Translations under genes and position numbers: made by a program
Assembly (NCBI GenBank): GCA_002213445.1
Contig: NJIE01000028.1
Span: forward strand, 1-64,000
Source: Xenophilus sp. AP218F
GTDB taxonomy: Bacteria; Pseudomonadota; Gammaproteobacteria; Burkholderiales; Chromobacteriaceae
Direction: 5' to 3'
DNA: 64,000 nucleotides
Part shown: positions 31,317 to 41,474 of the stretch, one piece after another
Layout: the number at the start of each line of letters is the position of its first letter
Numbering within the stretch: the first letter of the stretch is position 1
Notes under the pieces: model-generated
What the model was told of the DNA's origin: nothing
The model's database searches: none
The model's input: only the letters and a program-made list of their open reading frames with translations

Positions 31317-32105
31317 ATGATGAACAAGATGAAGTCGGCGCTGCCGGCGGCCGTCCTGGCCGCCGTCTGGTGCCAGCCGGGCGCGGCCTGGGCGGCGGCG
31401 GCCGCCTTGCCCCCGGCGCATGAATTGAGCGCTCTTGGCATGTTCCAGGCTGCGGACGCGGTGGTGAAGAGCGTGATCGTCGGCCTGTTGCTGGCCTCGC
31501 TGCTGTGCTGGGTGGTGTTGCTGGCCAAGGGCGCGGCCTTGTGGCGCGCCGGCCGCGAGGCCCGTGCGGCTTTACGCCTCTTGGCGCGGGCCAGTTCGCT
31601 GCGGGGCGCGCTGGCGGACAGCCGGACGTTGCCCGAACACAGCCTGAGCCGCCGCTTGCTGGCGGAGGCGGAAGATGAGTTGCAACGCTCGTCGACTGCC
31701 GCGCCGCGAGATAGCCTGCAGGCGCGCGTCAGTTTCCGCCAGCAGCAATGGCTGGCGGCTTACGGTCGTCGGCTGGCCGGCGGCGTCGGCATCCTGGCCA
31801 CCATCGGCGCGGTGGCGCCTTTCGTCGGCCTGTTCGGCACCGTCTGGGGCATCATGAACAGCTTCATCGGCATCGCCGCCAGCGGCAACACCAATCTCGC
31901 CGCCGTCGCGCCCGGCATCGCCGAAGCGTTGCTGGCCACCGCCATCGGCCTGGTGGCGGCCATCCCCGCCGTGGTGATCTACAACCTGTTCAGCCGCTGG
32001 CTGGCGCATCACAAGGGCCAGCTGCAACTGGCCGGCGGCCAGGTCTTGCTGCTGCTCAGCCGCCAGCTGGACACGGCGTACGCCGCGCCGCGCGCCGGGG
32101 AATGA
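31317..32105 (+). CDS. exbB: ExbB-type proton channel subunit
   Basis: 262 residues from [10 protein letters not shown], with a signal-like first hydrophobic stretch and three membrane helices; the conserved MotA/TolQ/ExbB block is [33 protein letters not shown] ... [23 protein letters not shown]. Uses the proton gradient to energise TonB. It overlaps exbD by 4 bp and lies behind the Fur box. The extra N-terminal signal-like segment is typical of the longer ExbB subtype. Confidence 0.92.
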   Translation: MMNKMKSALPAAVLAAVWCQPGAAWAAAAALPPAHELSALGMFQAADAVVKSVIVGLLLASLLCWVVLLAKGAALWRAGREARAALRLLARASSLRGALADSRTLPEHSLSRRLLAEAEDELQRSSTAAPRDSLQARVSFRQQQWLAAYGRRLAGGVGILATIGAVAPFVGLFGTVWGIMNSFIGIAASGNTNLAAVAPGIAEALLATAIGLVAAIPAVVIYNLFSRWLAHHKGQLQLAGGQVLLLLSRQLDTAYAAPRAGE

Positions 32106-32524
32106 GGATGGGCGGATTTCCCGAACCGCAGGACGCCGAGCTGGCCGAGCTGGCCGAAATCAACGTCACGCCCTTCATCGACGTGATGCTGGTGTTGCTG
32201 ATCATCTTCATGGTGGTGTCGCCGCTGGCGACGGTGGACCTGCGCATCGACCTGCCTGCCGCCAGCGCCAAATCGCCGCCGCGCCCCGACAAGCCGATCT
32301 TCCTGTCGTTGAAGCCCGACCGCTCGCTCTATCTGGGCGAGCAGCCCGTCGCTCTGCCCGCGCTGGGCGCGCGCCTGGATCAGGCCAGCGGCGGCCGGCG
32401 CGACACGCCGCTGTTTTTCCAGGCCGACCGCCAGGCGCGTTACGAGGATGTGATGGCGGTGATGGACGCCTTGCGCGCCGCCGGCTATTTGCAAGTGGGC
32501 CTGGTCGGCCGCGAGGAGGCCTGA
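32102..32524 (+). CDS. exbD: ExbD-type energy transducer
   Basis: 140 residues ([10 protein letters not shown]) with one membrane helix at about 24-44; [18 protein letters not shown] holds the essential Asp. The periplasmic domain is [38 protein letters not shown]. Overlaps both neighbours. Confidence 0.93.
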   Translation: MRMGGFPEPQDAELAELAEINVTPFIDVMLVLLIIFMVVSPLATVDLRIDLPAASAKSPPRPDKPIFLSLKPDRSLYLGEQPVALPALGARLDQASGGRRDTPLFFQADRQARYEDVMAVMDALRAAGYLQVGLVGREEA

Positions 32525-33291
32525 TGGCGGCGCGCCCATCGCCAAGCGCCCCGCTGCCGCTGCTGGGCTGGGGCAATAGCGCCTTGCTGGCCAGCGCCTT
32601 CTACTTGCTGCCTTGCTGGCTATGGCTGCAGCACGCCAAGCCGCGGCCGGCCGCCGAGCGCCCGCCGGCGGCGGTGATGCAAGTGTGGGCGGCGCAGGCG
32701 CAGGCGCCGGCCGCGCCGCAGCCGCTCCCCAACGGCGTCAGCCAGCAGCTGGCGACCGCGCCGGCGCAATCCAGGCCGCGTCCGCGCAACCCTTTGCCCA
32801 AGCTGGCCGAAGCCGGGCAGGGGCAGCTGCAAAAGGCGTCCGATGCCAAATCGAGCGAGCGCGATGCGCCGCGAGAAGCCGACGCGCCATCCGAATCCAG
32901 CCGCGCGGCCGCCAGCCAGAGCGCCGCGCCGCAAGCCAGCCTGCCAGGCGAGACGGCCGCCGCGCCGCTGAACAGCGAAGGCGCGGCCGGCAAGCTGCAG
33001 GCCAGCTGGCAAGGCCTGGTGCAGAGCCACCTGGCGCGCTTCCGCCGCTATCCGGACGACGCGCGCCGCCGTTCGCGCGCCGGCGAAGTGTGGGTGCAAT
33101 TCACCCTCGACGGCGAAGGACGGCTGCTGGCCAGCCGCATGCTGTCTGGTTCGGGCACTGTTTCGCTGGACCGCGAGGCGCTGGCCATGCTGCGCCGCGC
33201 CGATCCCTTGCCGCCGCCCCCCGCCGCCATGCAGCGACAGGGCCGGGTCAGCGTCAGCCTGCCCATCCATTTCGATCTCAACCGGCTTTGA
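32524..33291 (+). CDS. tonB: TonB energy transducer
   Basis: 255 residues: an N-terminal membrane anchor (about 18-36), a long Pro/Ala/Gln/Ser linker (40-160), and a C-terminal TonB domain (LARFRRYPDDARRRSRAGEVWVQFTLDGEGRLL ... LDREALAMLRRADPLPPPP). Delivers energy to outer membrane receptors such as the one at 35668-37911. Start overlaps the exbD stop by one base. Confidence 0.92.
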   Translation: MAARPSPSAPLPLLGWGNSALLASAFYLLPCWLWLQHAKPRPAAERPPAAVMQVWAAQAQAPAAPQPLPNGVSQQLATAPAQSRPRPRNPLPKLAEAGQGQLQKASDAKSSERDAPREADAPSESSRAAASQSAAPQASLPGETAAAPLNSEGAAGKLQASWQGLVQSHLARFRRYPDDARRRSRAGEVWVQFTLDGEGRLLASRMLSGSGTVSLDREALAMLRRADPLPPPPAAMQRQGRVSVSLPIHFDLNRL

Positions 33292-33370
33292 GCCGTCGCG
33301 CCGGCCGCGGCCGGCATCCGTTTGACGCCCGCCGCCGCTTGGCCGCGGCGGGCTCGTTTGCGAGGTTCGC

Positions 33371-35491
33371 ATGTCTGTTCTTTCTGTTTCGCGGCAGGGG
33401 CTGTTGCCCTTGCTGGCCCTGCTGGCGGCGTCGCCGCTGCCGGCAGGCGAGGCTTCGGCGCCGCGCGCCGAGCAGCGCCCGCAACGCTTGCTGGCGCACG
33501 GCGACGCGCGCGTCGACAACTACGCCTGGCTGCGCGACGACAGCCGCAGCCGGCCGGAGGTGATCGCGCATCTGCAGGCGGAAAACCGTTACGCGGCGGC
33601 GCAGCTGGCGCGGCATGAGCCGCTGCGGCAAACCCTGCTGGCCGAGATGCGGGCGCGCGGCGGCCAGCGCGAGCTGTCCGCGCCCTACGTCGAGCGCGGC
33701 TGGCGCTATCGCGAGCGTTATCCGGCCGGCGCGCAGCAGGCGGTGTACGAGCGGCAGCCGGCTGGCGGCGGCCGCTGGCAGTTGCTGCTGGATGGCAATC
33801 AGCGGGCGGAAGGGCTGGCGTATTACCGTCTGGGCGCTTGGCGGGTTTCGCCGCGCGGCGACTGGCTGGCGGCGGCCGAGGATGTCGAAGCCGGCGGCGC
33901 GCAGCGCATCGCGTTGCGCAATCTGAAAACCGGGGCCTGGTCGCAACAGACCCTGGCCGGCGCGTCCGGCAGCATGCAGTGGAGCGAGGGCGGCTCCGAA
34001 TTGCTGTACGTGCGGCTGCATCCGCAAACCCAGCGTCCCTATCAGGTTTATCGCCATCGTCCCGGCCAGCCGCAGCGCGAGGACGCGCTGGTCTACCAGG
34101 AGGACGACGAGGCGTTCTCGCTCAGCCTGGCCGCCACCGCCTCGCGCCGCTACCTGCTGATCAACGCCTTCAGCAGCGATAGCGCGGAGAGCTGGCTGCT
34201 GGACGCGCGCCGGCCGCAGGCGAAACCGGCGCGCTTCGCCCGGCGCGCGGCCGGCCGCGAATATTATCTCGATCACTATCGCGGCGAGTTCTTCCTGCGC
34301 TCCAACCACGCCGGCGGCTTCGGCCTGTACCGCAGCGCCGGGCCGGGCGCGCCGTTGCGCACGCTGATCGCGCCGAACCCGGATCGCGAACTGGAAACCT
34401 ATCTGCTGTTCAAGGACTGGCTGGTGGTCAAGGAGCGTCAGGACGGGCTGAGCCGGATTCGGGCCATCGCCTGGCGCGGGGGGCGGGAGCGCCGGCTGGC
34501 GTTCCCCGATCCCGGCTATATGGCCTGGCTGGACAACAACCCGGACCCGGACAGCCAAACGCTGCGTTACCGCTACTCGTCGCTGACCACGCCGACCTCG
34601 ACCTACGAGTGGGAGATGGCCAGCGGCGCGAGCCGCCTGACGCAACGCGCGGCGGTGGCCGGATACCGGCCCGGCGATTACCGCAGCGAGCGGCTGTGGC
34701 TGCCGGCGCGCGACGGGGTCAGGGTGCCGGTGACGCTGGTGTATCGGCCATCCTTGTTCCGCCGCGGCCGGAATCCGCTGCTGGTGTACGGCTACGGCGC
34801 TTACGGCATGAACATGGACGCGGCCTTCAGCAGCGCGCGCCTCAGCCTGCTGGATCGCGGCTTCGTTTTCGCCATGGCGCATGTGCGCGGCGGCGGCGAG
34901 CTGGGCCAGGCCTGGCACGAGCAGGGCCGGTTGCGTTTCAAGCAGAACAGCTTCAACGACTTCGTCGACGTCAGCCGCGGTCTGCGCGACGCCGGCTACG
35001 GCAAGCGGTTGTACGCGATGGGCGGCAGCGCCGGCGGCCTGCTGGTGGCCGCGGCGATGAACCAGGCGCCGGAGCTGTTTCACGGCGTGGTGGCGCAGGT
35101 GCCGTTTGTCGACGTCCTGACCTCGATGCAGGACCCGACGCTGCCGCTGACCACCGGCGAGTACGGCGAATGGGGCAACCCCGAACGGGCCGCCGACTAC
35201 GGTTGGATCAAGGCCTACAGCCCTTACGACGGCGTGCGGCCGGCCCGCTATCCGCACCTGCTGGCCAGCGCCGGCCTGCACGACAGGCAGGTGCCGTACT
35301 GGGAGCCGGCCAAGTGGGTGGCCAAGCTGCGCGAGCGGCAATGGCCGGGCCAGCGGCTGCTGCTGGTCACCGAGATGGCCGCCGGCCATCGCGGCCAGTC
35401 CGGCCGCTTGTCGCGGCTGGAGGCCAGCGCCCGCGAGTACGCCTTCCTGCTGGGCTTGGAGGCAGAGGCGGCCGCGCCGGCCGAGAACTGA
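33371..35491 (+). CDS. ptrB: Oligopeptidase B
   Basis: 706 residues. S9A prolyl oligopeptidase family with the seven-bladed propeller (about 75-420) and alpha/beta hydrolase C-domain. Catalytic Ser is in GGSAGG, Asp in SAGLHDRQVPYWEPAKW and His in MAAGHRGQSGR. Cleaves small peptides after Lys/Arg. The N-terminus has a possible signal peptide (LLPLLALLAASPLPAG), which is unusual because E. coli OpdB is cytoplasmic; an exported form is possible. It follows tonB by 80 bp. Confidence 0.9.
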   Translation: MSVLSVSRQGLLPLLALLAASPLPAGEASAPRAEQRPQRLLAHGDARVDNYAWLRDDSRSRPEVIAHLQAENRYAAAQLARHEPLRQTLLAEMRARGGQRELSAPYVERGWRYRERYPAGAQQAVYERQPAGGGRWQLLLDGNQRAEGLAYYRLGAWRVSPRGDWLAAAEDVEAGGAQRIALRNLKTGAWSQQTLAGASGSMQWSEGGSELLYVRLHPQTQRPYQVYRHRPGQPQREDALVYQEDDEAFSLSLAATASRRYLLINAFSSDSAESWLLDARRPQAKPARFARRAAGREYYLDHYRGEFFLRSNHAGGFGLYRSAGPGAPLRTLIAPNPDRELETYLLFKDWLVVKERQDGLSRIRAIAWRGGRERRLAFPDPGYMAWLDNNPDPDSQTLRYRYSSLTTPTSTYEWEMASGASRLTQRAAVAGYRPGDYRSERLWLPARDGVRVPVTLVYRPSLFRRGRNPLLVYGYGAYGMNMDAAFSSARLSLLDRGFVFAMAHVRGGGELGQAWHEQGRLRFKQNSFNDFVDVSRGLRDAGYGKRLYAMGGSAGGLLVAAAMNQAPELFHGVVAQVPFVDVLTSMQDPTLPLTTGEYGEWGNPERAADYGWIKAYSPYDGVRPARYPHLLASAGLHDRQVPYWEPAKWVAKLRERQWPGQRLLLVTEMAAGHRGQSGRLSRLEASAREYAFLLGLEAEAAAPAEN

Positions 35492-35518
35492 GGCGGGGCC
35501 GCGTCGGCGGCCATGCGC

Positions 35519-35549
35519 AAAAAAGCCCCGCCGCGACAGCGGCGGGGCG
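35519..35549 (-). terminator. GC-rich hairpin between ptrB and the receptor gene
   Basis: GCCCCGCCGC/GCGGCGGGGC stem with a 4-nt loop. The T run exists only on the minus strand (A run on plus), so efficiency for the plus-strand genes is uncertain. Confidence 0.5.
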
Positions 35550-35667
35550 GGGAGTCTATCGATGTCGGCATCGAGTCTTGCGGGCTTCTCCTGCTGTTTC
35601 GTGCCGTTCGGCGTCGTGCGCCAGCTTGCTGGCGGGCCGGACGGCGATCACCGTGGAGAGTCTTGTT

Positions 35668-37911
35668 GTGAAAATAAAAATGATGGCGCAGCTGGTTGGC
35701 GCCGCCCTGGTCCTGGCAGGCCAGGCGGCGCAGGCTGCGGAACCGGCGGAAGCGCCGGTCGAGTTCCAACCCCTGGTCGTGTCGGGCGAAGCCGTATCGG
35801 TTGAACAGCAGGCGCTGGAAAAGCCGGGCGCGCACACCAGCCGCGGCGAGAACACCCGTTCCGAATCGCTGGACGCCGTATTGCGCGGCATGCCGGGGGT
35901 GTATACCCAGATCGATCCCAACCAGGGCGCGGTCAGCGTCAATATCCGCGGCATGAGCGGCCTGGGCCGGGTCAACACCATGATAGACGGCGTCAGCCAG
36001 AACTACTTCGGCAGCGCGCCGTCGGAGTTGGCCCACGGCGCGGTGCCGACTAGCGCCTTCGGCGCGCTGATCGACCCCAACTTCATCGTCGGCGTGGATG
36101 TGGAGCGCGGCGGTTCGGCCGGCGCCAACGGCATCAACGCCCTGGCCGGCAGCGCCAATTTCCGCACCCTGGGCGTGGACGATGTGCTGCGCGAGGGCAA
36201 GCGCTACGGCGCGCGCGCCAAGTACATGGCCGGCAACAACGGCCTGGGCCGCAGCGGCATGCTGGCCGGCGCGGTCCGTCAGCAGCTGGACGGCTGGGGA
36301 ACGTTCGGCCTGGTCGGCGCGATCAGCAGCAGCGCCAGCAGCGGCACTTACCGCAACGCCGCAGGCGTGGACAGCGCCGAATTCGGCTTCGGCGGCGACC
36401 AGAGCTTCAGCCAGAATCCGCAATCGCAGCTGTTCAAGGCCGAGTGGCGGCCCGACGCCCACCACTTCGCCGAACTGTCGGCGCGGCGCTATCGCAACCA
36501 CTTCACCAAACGCGACATCCGGAGCGACGACTACGCGCTGAAGTACCGCTACACGCCGCTGTCGGAATGGGTGGACCTGACCGCGCTGGCCAGCCACGGC
36601 AAGGGCCGGCAGAGCTATATGCCGGGCGCGCTGATCAACTTCACCAATACCAGCACCGACAACGTCAACGACAGCCTGAGCGTGGACAACGCCAGCCGCT
36701 TCGACCTGTTGGGCGGCGACGCCACGCTGCGGACCGGCGCCAAATGGCAGCGCAACCGCTTCGTGCGCAATGTGTTCAGCGACATCGACGACCCGGTGAC
36801 CGCGCAGCAGGCGATAGAGAACAATCCGTTCGCGCCGGCCGGCAAGCAGGAGATGCGCTCGCTGTTCGCCAGCCTGGACTACCGTTACGGCATCTTCAAC
36901 CTGGTCGGCGGCTTCAACTACACCCGCTTCGAGCTGAGCGGCGACAAGCCGGCGTGCAGCGCGCATGTGAGCTGCTTCCCGCAAGGCGCGGCCACTATCC
37001 GTCTGCGCGAGACTTACCTCGACCCGTCGCTGCTGCTGTCGGCCGAGATCGCGCCGTGGTTCCAGCCCTTCGTCAGCGCGGCGCGCACCTCGCGCGGGCC
37101 GAATCCGCAGGAAGTGTTCTTCGCCAACTCCGGCGCCGACTCGATGAACCCCTACCTCAAGGGCGAGCGCGCCGACACCGTGCAACTTGGCTTCAATTCG
37201 ATGTTCCACGGCCTGCTGAGCCGCGACGACACGCTGAGGCTGAAGCTGCTGGCTTACCGCAGCAAGATACAGGATTACATCAGCAGCTCCGAGTTCCGCA
37301 TTTGCCGCGGCGGCGCGCGCTGCCGCTCCGCCGACGTCAACACCGGCCAGGCGGAGGAGGCCAAGATCAGCGATACGATGTACATCTATACCAACTCGCT
37401 GGAGCCGGTGCGCACCCGCGGCTGGGAGCTGGAGGCCAATTACGACGCCGGCTTCGTCTACGCGCGCCTGTCGTACAGCCGTGAGCGGACCAGCCAGCCG
37501 CCGTCCATCGCCGCGGCCAATTTCAACTTCGGCAACATCACCGAGCTGCCGTCCAGCTATTACTCGCTGGATGTCGGCGCGCGGCTGCTGGAGCGCAAGC
37601 TGGAGCTGGGGGCGATCTTCCGCAAGGACGGCGAGAGCTACCGCATCAACGTCGATCGCAATGCGGATAGCATCACCGGCGATGTGGAAAAGGAACAGCA
37701 GAATGCGACGCCGACGCTGATCGACCTGTACGCCAACTACAAGCTGAACAAGCAGCTCACCTTGCGCGCCGGCGTCAGCAATCTGACCAACCGCAGCTAC
37801 TCCGCGCCGCTGAACGTGATGAACGCGATGCCGTTGCAGTCGGCGGACTGGACGCCCAACGCCACCGGCCGCGGCCGCGCGTATTCGGCCACCGTCGAGT
37901 GGCGCTACTAA
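35668..37911 (+). CDS. TonB-dependent receptor, haem/haemoglobin type
   Basis: 747 residues from GTG at 35668 (GGAGAG 7 nt upstream). Signal peptide to about AAQAAEPAE; TonB-box-like EFQPLVVSGEAV; plug domain (NTRSESLDAVLRGMPGVYTQID ... VNIRGMSGLGRVNTMIDGVSQ); then a 22-strand barrel ending in aromatic Tyr. The segment SRGPNPQEVFFANSGADSMNPYLKGERADT follows the N-P-x-L region shared by haem, haemoglobin and transferrin receptors. Together with chaN and tonB it forms an iron-uptake cluster. The actual ligand cannot be determined. Confidence 0.85.
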   Translation: MKIKMMAQLVGAALVLAGQAAQAAEPAEAPVEFQPLVVSGEAVSVEQQALEKPGAHTSRGENTRSESLDAVLRGMPGVYTQIDPNQGAVSVNIRGMSGLGRVNTMIDGVSQNYFGSAPSELAHGAVPTSAFGALIDPNFIVGVDVERGGSAGANGINALAGSANFRTLGVDDVLREGKRYGARAKYMAGNNGLGRSGMLAGAVRQQLDGWGTFGLVGAISSSASSGTYRNAAGVDSAEFGFGGDQSFSQNPQSQLFKAEWRPDAHHFAELSARRYRNHFTKRDIRSDDYALKYRYTPLSEWVDLTALASHGKGRQSYMPGALINFTNTSTDNVNDSLSVDNASRFDLLGGDATLRTGAKWQRNRFVRNVFSDIDDPVTAQQAIENNPFAPAGKQEMRSLFASLDYRYGIFNLVGGFNYTRFELSGDKPACSAHVSCFPQGAATIRLRETYLDPSLLLSAEIAPWFQPFVSAARTSRGPNPQEVFFANSGADSMNPYLKGERADTVQLGFNSMFHGLLSRDDTLRLKLLAYRSKIQDYISSSEFRICRGGARCRSADVNTGQAEEAKISDTMYIYTNSLEPVRTRGWELEANYDAGFVYARLSYSRERTSQPPSIAAANFNFGNITELPSSYYSLDVGARLLERKLELGAIFRKDGESYRINVDRNADSITGDVEKEQQNATPTLIDLYANYKLNKQLTLRAGVSNLTNRSYSAPLNVMNAMPLQSADWTPNATGRGRAYSATVEWRY

Positions 37912-37924
37912 GCGCCGCCGCTCA

Positions 37925-37949
37925 CGCGCCTCCGTCGGGAGGCGTTTTT
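37925..37949 (+). terminator. Terminator after the receptor gene
   Basis: CGCCTCC/GGGAGGCG stem with a 3-nt loop and TTTTT. Confidence 0.88.
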
Positions 37950-38084
37950 CATGGCGGAGCCGCCGGCCTTGATCTGGGATCAGGGCCGGCGCGCCGCTTT
38001 GGGTTAAGGTGGTGTCCGCGGCGCGGGCGGAACGGCCGCGCGCGCCGGCTGTCTATGCTTTTTTCATGCGAAGGAGAGGCGAAC

Positions 38085-39194
38085 ATGATCACCACGGCAA
38101 TTTTCCCCGGGCGTTACGTGCAGGGCGCGGGCGCGCTGGCGCAGCTGGGCGACGAGCTGGCGCGGCTGGGCTCGCAGGCGCTGGTGCTGCAGGACCCGTT
38201 TGTCGCCGAGCATTTCGGCGAGCAGCTGAAAACGATACTGGCCGGCAAGCTGGACTGCCACAAGGAAGTCTTCAGCAGCGAATGCTGCGACGAGGAGATC
38301 GAACGCCTGGTGGCGCTGGCGCGCCAGCGCGGCGTCGATGTGGTGGCCGGCATCGGCGGCGGCAAGACCGCCGACACCGCCAAGGCGGTGGCCGACGCGC
38401 TGAAGGCCCCGGTGGCCATCGTGCCGACCCTGGCTTCCACCGACGCGCCGTGCAGCGCGCTGTCGGTGATCTACACCGCCACCGGCGAGTTCAAGCGTTA
38501 CCTGCTGCTGCCGCGCAATCCGGACCTGATTCTGGTCGATACCGCCATCATCGCCAAGGCCCCGGCGCGCTTCCTGGTGGCCGGCATCGGCGACGCGCTG
38601 GCCACCTGGTTCGAGGCCGAAGACTGCCGCGCGTCCGGCGCCAACAATATGAGCGGCCGCCCCGGGCCGGCCACCGCCTACGGCCTGGCGCGCATGTGCT
38701 ACGAGCTAATCATGAAGTACGGCCCGCTGGCGGTGACGGCGTGCGAGCAGCAAGTGGTGACGCCGGCATTGGAGCGGGTGGTGGAAGCCAATACCCTGCT
38801 CTCCGGCCTCGGCTTCGAAAGCGGCGGCCTGGCGGCGGCGCACGCCATTCACAACGGTCTGACCGTGTTGCCGGAAACGCACCATTACTGGCATGGCGAA
38901 AAGGTGGCGTTCGGCGTGCTGGCCATGCTGATGCTGACCAACCGCGAACCGGAGCTGATCGACGAGGTGTACACGCTGTGCGAAGACGTCGGCCTGCCGA
39001 CCACGCTGGCCGCTCTGGGGCTGGGCGAGGCGGACGACGCGGCGCTGATGCGCGCGGCCGAGGCTGCCTGCGCCGCCGGCGAAACCATCCACAACGAACC
39101 GTTCCCGGTCGCGCCGCGGCAGGTCTTGGCGGCGCTTAAGGTGGCCGACGCCTACGGCCGCTCGCGGCTGGGCGGCTGCTGCCACGGCGAGTAA
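38085..39194 (+). CDS. gldA: Glycerol dehydrogenase
   Basis: 369 residues. Iron-type alcohol dehydrogenase family with NAD-binding GIGGGKTADTAKAV and zinc-site residues in GDALATWFEAEDC, AHAIHNGLT and HYWHGEKVAFG. Oxidises glycerol to dihydroxyacetone. AAGGAGAGG precedes the ATG. Monocistronic, between two terminated units. Confidence 0.95.
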   Translation: MITTAIFPGRYVQGAGALAQLGDELARLGSQALVLQDPFVAEHFGEQLKTILAGKLDCHKEVFSSECCDEEIERLVALARQRGVDVVAGIGGGKTADTAKAVADALKAPVAIVPTLASTDAPCSALSVIYTATGEFKRYLLLPRNPDLILVDTAIIAKAPARFLVAGIGDALATWFEAEDCRASGANNMSGRPGPATAYGLARMCYELIMKYGPLAVTACEQQVVTPALERVVEANTLLSGLGFESGGLAAAHAIHNGLTVLPETHHYWHGEKVAFGVLAMLMLTNREPELIDEVYTLCEDVGLPTTLAALGLGEADDAALMRAAEAACAAGETIHNEPFPVAPRQVLAALKVADAYGRSRLGGCCHGE

Positions 39195-39275
39195 TCCCTA
39201 TTTTCCTCAGGGTTGAATTGCGGCTGGAAAGCCTCACACTAGCCGCATTCATCCCCTCAACGACAGGACAAAAAC

Positions 39276-39773
39276 ATGGCAACCGTAACCCTGCGCGGCA
39301 ACCCGGTGGACGTGGCGGGCAAGCTGCCCGCCAAAGGCGACAAGGCGCCGGCGCTGCAATTGACCAGCGGCGATCTGGCGGAAGTGACGCTGGAGCACTT
39401 CGCCGGCAAGCGCAAGATCCTCAACATCTTCCCGAGCGTGGACACCCCTACTTGCGCCATGTCGGTGCGCAAGTTCAACGAAAAGGCCGCCGGCCTCGCC
39501 GATACTGTGGTGCTGTGCGTCTCCGCCGACCTGCCGTTCGCGCAAAAGCGCTTCTGCGGCGCGGAAGGCATCGAAGGGGTGGTCAACCTGTCCACCTTCC
39601 GCAACCCGGCTTTCGCCGAAGCCTACGGCGTCAAGCTGGCCTCCGGCCCGCTGGCCGGCCTGACCGCGCGCGCGGTGGTGGTGCTGGACGCCGACAACCA
39701 GGTGCTGCATAGCCAGCTGGTAGCCGAGATCGGCGACGAGCCGGACTACGCCGCCGCCCTGGCCGCGCTGTAA
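39276..39773 (+). CDS. tpx: Thiol peroxidase
   Basis: 165 residues, atypical 2-Cys peroxiredoxin. Peroxidatic Cys in [15 protein letters not shown] (about 61) and resolving Cys in FCGAEG (about 95). Reduces lipid and organic peroxides with thioredoxin; periplasm-facing in some species but no signal peptide here. Followed by a terminator. Confidence 0.96.
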   Translation: MATVTLRGNPVDVAGKLPAKGDKAPALQLTSGDLAEVTLEHFAGKRKILNIFPSVDTPTCAMSVRKFNEKAAGLADTVVLCVSADLPFAQKRFCGAEGIEGVVNLSTFRNPAFAEAYGVKLASGPLAGLTARAVVVLDADNQVLHSQLVAEIGDEPDYAAALAAL

Positions 39774-39794
39774 GCCGGCCGCCGGCGAACAAAA

Positions 39795-39821
39795 AGCCGA
39801 CTGCGACGCAGTCGGCTTTTT
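39795..39821 (+). terminator. Terminator after tpx
   Basis: AGCCGACTGC/GCAGTCGGCT stem, 3-nt loop, six T; A run on the other side makes it bidirectional for the convergent permease gene. Confidence 0.92.
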
Positions 39822-39839
39822 TCATGGCGCAGGCCGGGA

Positions 39840-41474
39840 TCAGGCTTGCTGCGCGGCGGGCCTGGCTTCGGCCGCGTGTTCGGCCTGCATCGCCGCCACC
39901 ATGGCCGGGTCGTGCTCGTCGCGCAGATAGCGGGTGTGCCAGCCGCTCCTCACGCCCCAGCCGTAGAAGCACAGCGATACCGCCGCCACCACGGCCATGT
40001 CCACGCCGTAAGGCAGCACGCCGATGCCGCCGAAGTCGGCGCTGCCTATCCAGGACAGCAGCGCCATGGTCGGCAGGTACAGCACCATCCACAGCGCGCC
40101 CTTCAGCTCCCTGCCGAATTCCGGCCAGCCGGCGCGCGCCTGGTACCAGAAGTACACCGGCAGCGCGGCCACGATCAGGAAGATGATCTCGCCGGTCAGC
40201 GGCCAGCGCGCCCAGTACAGCACCAGCGAGGCGCAGACGAAGGCGAACGGGGCGATCAGGCTCAGGCAGGGCAGGCGCAGCGGGCGCGGCAGCTCCGGCG
40301 CGCAGCGGCGCAGCGCGGCCACGCTGATCGGGCCGGTCAGGTAGGAGATCACGGTGGCGACCGAGATCACCGCCGCCAGCGTGCCCCAGCCGCGGAAGAA
40401 GAACAGGAACACGAAGGACACCGCCAGGTTGAACCACATCGCCGGCCGCGGGATGCGATACAGCGGGTGGATGCGGCCGAAGATGTCCGGCATGGTGCCG
40501 TTGCGCTGCATGCCGTAGATCATGCGCGAGGTGGTGGCCATATAGGTGGCGCCGGTGCCGCTGGGGCTGACGAAGGCGTCGAAGTAAAGCAGCATCATCA
40601 GCCAGTTGAGGCCGAAGGCCATCGCCAGCTGGGCGAAGGGCGAGCTGAAGTCTATGCCCTGCCAGCCGTGAACCAGATGGGCGGGCGAGAGCGCGCCGAG
40701 GAACGCCACCTGCAGCGCGACGTAGATCACCGCCGCCAGCAGGATGGAGCCGACCACGCCGAAGGGCACGCTCTTGCCGGGATTGCGGGCCTCGCCGGCC
40801 AGGTTGATCGGGCTCTGGAAGCCGTTGAAGCTGAACACGATGCCGCTGGTCGCCACCGCGGTCATCACGCTGGCCCAGCCGTAAGGCGCGAAGCCGCCGA
40901 GCGCCGGGTTGTTCAGGTTCTCCGAATGAAAGCCGCTGTAAACCAGCGCGCCCACGGTCAGCGCCGGCACCACCACCTTGAAGACGGTGATGGCGCTGTT
41001 GGCCTTGGCGAACAGCCTGACCCCCCAGTAATTGAGCAGGAAGTAGACGATCACCAGCATGGCGGAGAGGATCAGGCCAAGCGTGCTCAGTTCGCCGTTG
41101 TGATAGAGGCCCTGGGCCCAGGCGTAGGGCCAGGAGCTCATGTACTGCACCGAGGCTTCGGCTTCGATCGGAATCACCGAGACGATGGCGATCCAGTTGG
41201 CCCAGGCGGCGATGAAGCCCAAGAGCGAACCGTGGGAATAGCGCGCGTAGCGCACCATGCCGCCCGATTCGGGGAACATCGCCCCCAGTTCGGCGTAGCT
41301 CAGCGCGATGGCGAGGATGATGACCATGCCGATGATCCAGGCCACGATGGCGGCGGGGCCGGCGATTTGCGCCGCGTGGGCCGCGCCGAACAGCCAGCCC
41401 GAGCCGATGATGGAGCCCAGCCCGGTCAGCATCAGGGCGATCGGCCCGATGTGTCGCGAGTGTTGGTGTTGCAA
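39840..41474 (-). CDS. APC-family amino-acid permease
   Basis: 544 residues and about twelve membrane helices. The first helix carries the APC substrate-binding signature GLGSIIGSGWLFGAAHAA; further blocks are FPESGGMVRYARYSHGS and SFNGFQSPINLAGEARNPGKSVP. Imports an amino acid by proton symport; the substrate is unknown. It has a long GC-rich leader of about 240 nt if transcription starts at the TACAAT near 41718, so leader-based regulation is possible. Confidence 0.9.
   Translation of the reverse strand: MQHQHSRHIGPIALMLTGLGSIIGSGWLFGAAHAAQIAGPAAIVAWIIGMVIILAIALSYAELGAMFPESGGMVRYARYSHGSLLGFIAAWANWIAIVSVIPIEAEASVQYMSSWPYAWAQGLYHNGELSTLGLILSAMLVIVYFLLNYWGVRLFAKANSAITVFKVVVPALTVGALVYSGFHSENLNNPALGGFAPYGWASVMTAVATSGIVFSFNGFQSPINLAGEARNPGKSVPFGVVGSILLAAVIYVALQVAFLGALSPAHLVHGWQGIDFSSPFAQLAMAFGLNWLMMLLYFDAFVSPSGTGATYMATTSRMIYGMQRNGTMPDIFGRIHPLYRIPRPAMWFNLAVSFVFLFFFRGWGTLAAVISVATVISYLTGPISVAALRRCAPELPRPLRLPCLSLIAPFAFVCASLVLYWARWPLTGEIIFLIVAALPVYFWYQARAGWPEFGRELKGALWMVLYLPTMALLSWIGSADFGGIGVLPYGVDMAVVAAVSLCFYGWGVRSGWHTRYLRDEHDPAMVAAMQAEHAAEARPAAQQA

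Noticed and set aside
33278-35389. 703-codon minus-strand frame opposite oligopeptidase B
   Set aside because: Antisense shadow of a gene with complete catalytic motifs; no domain and biased composition.
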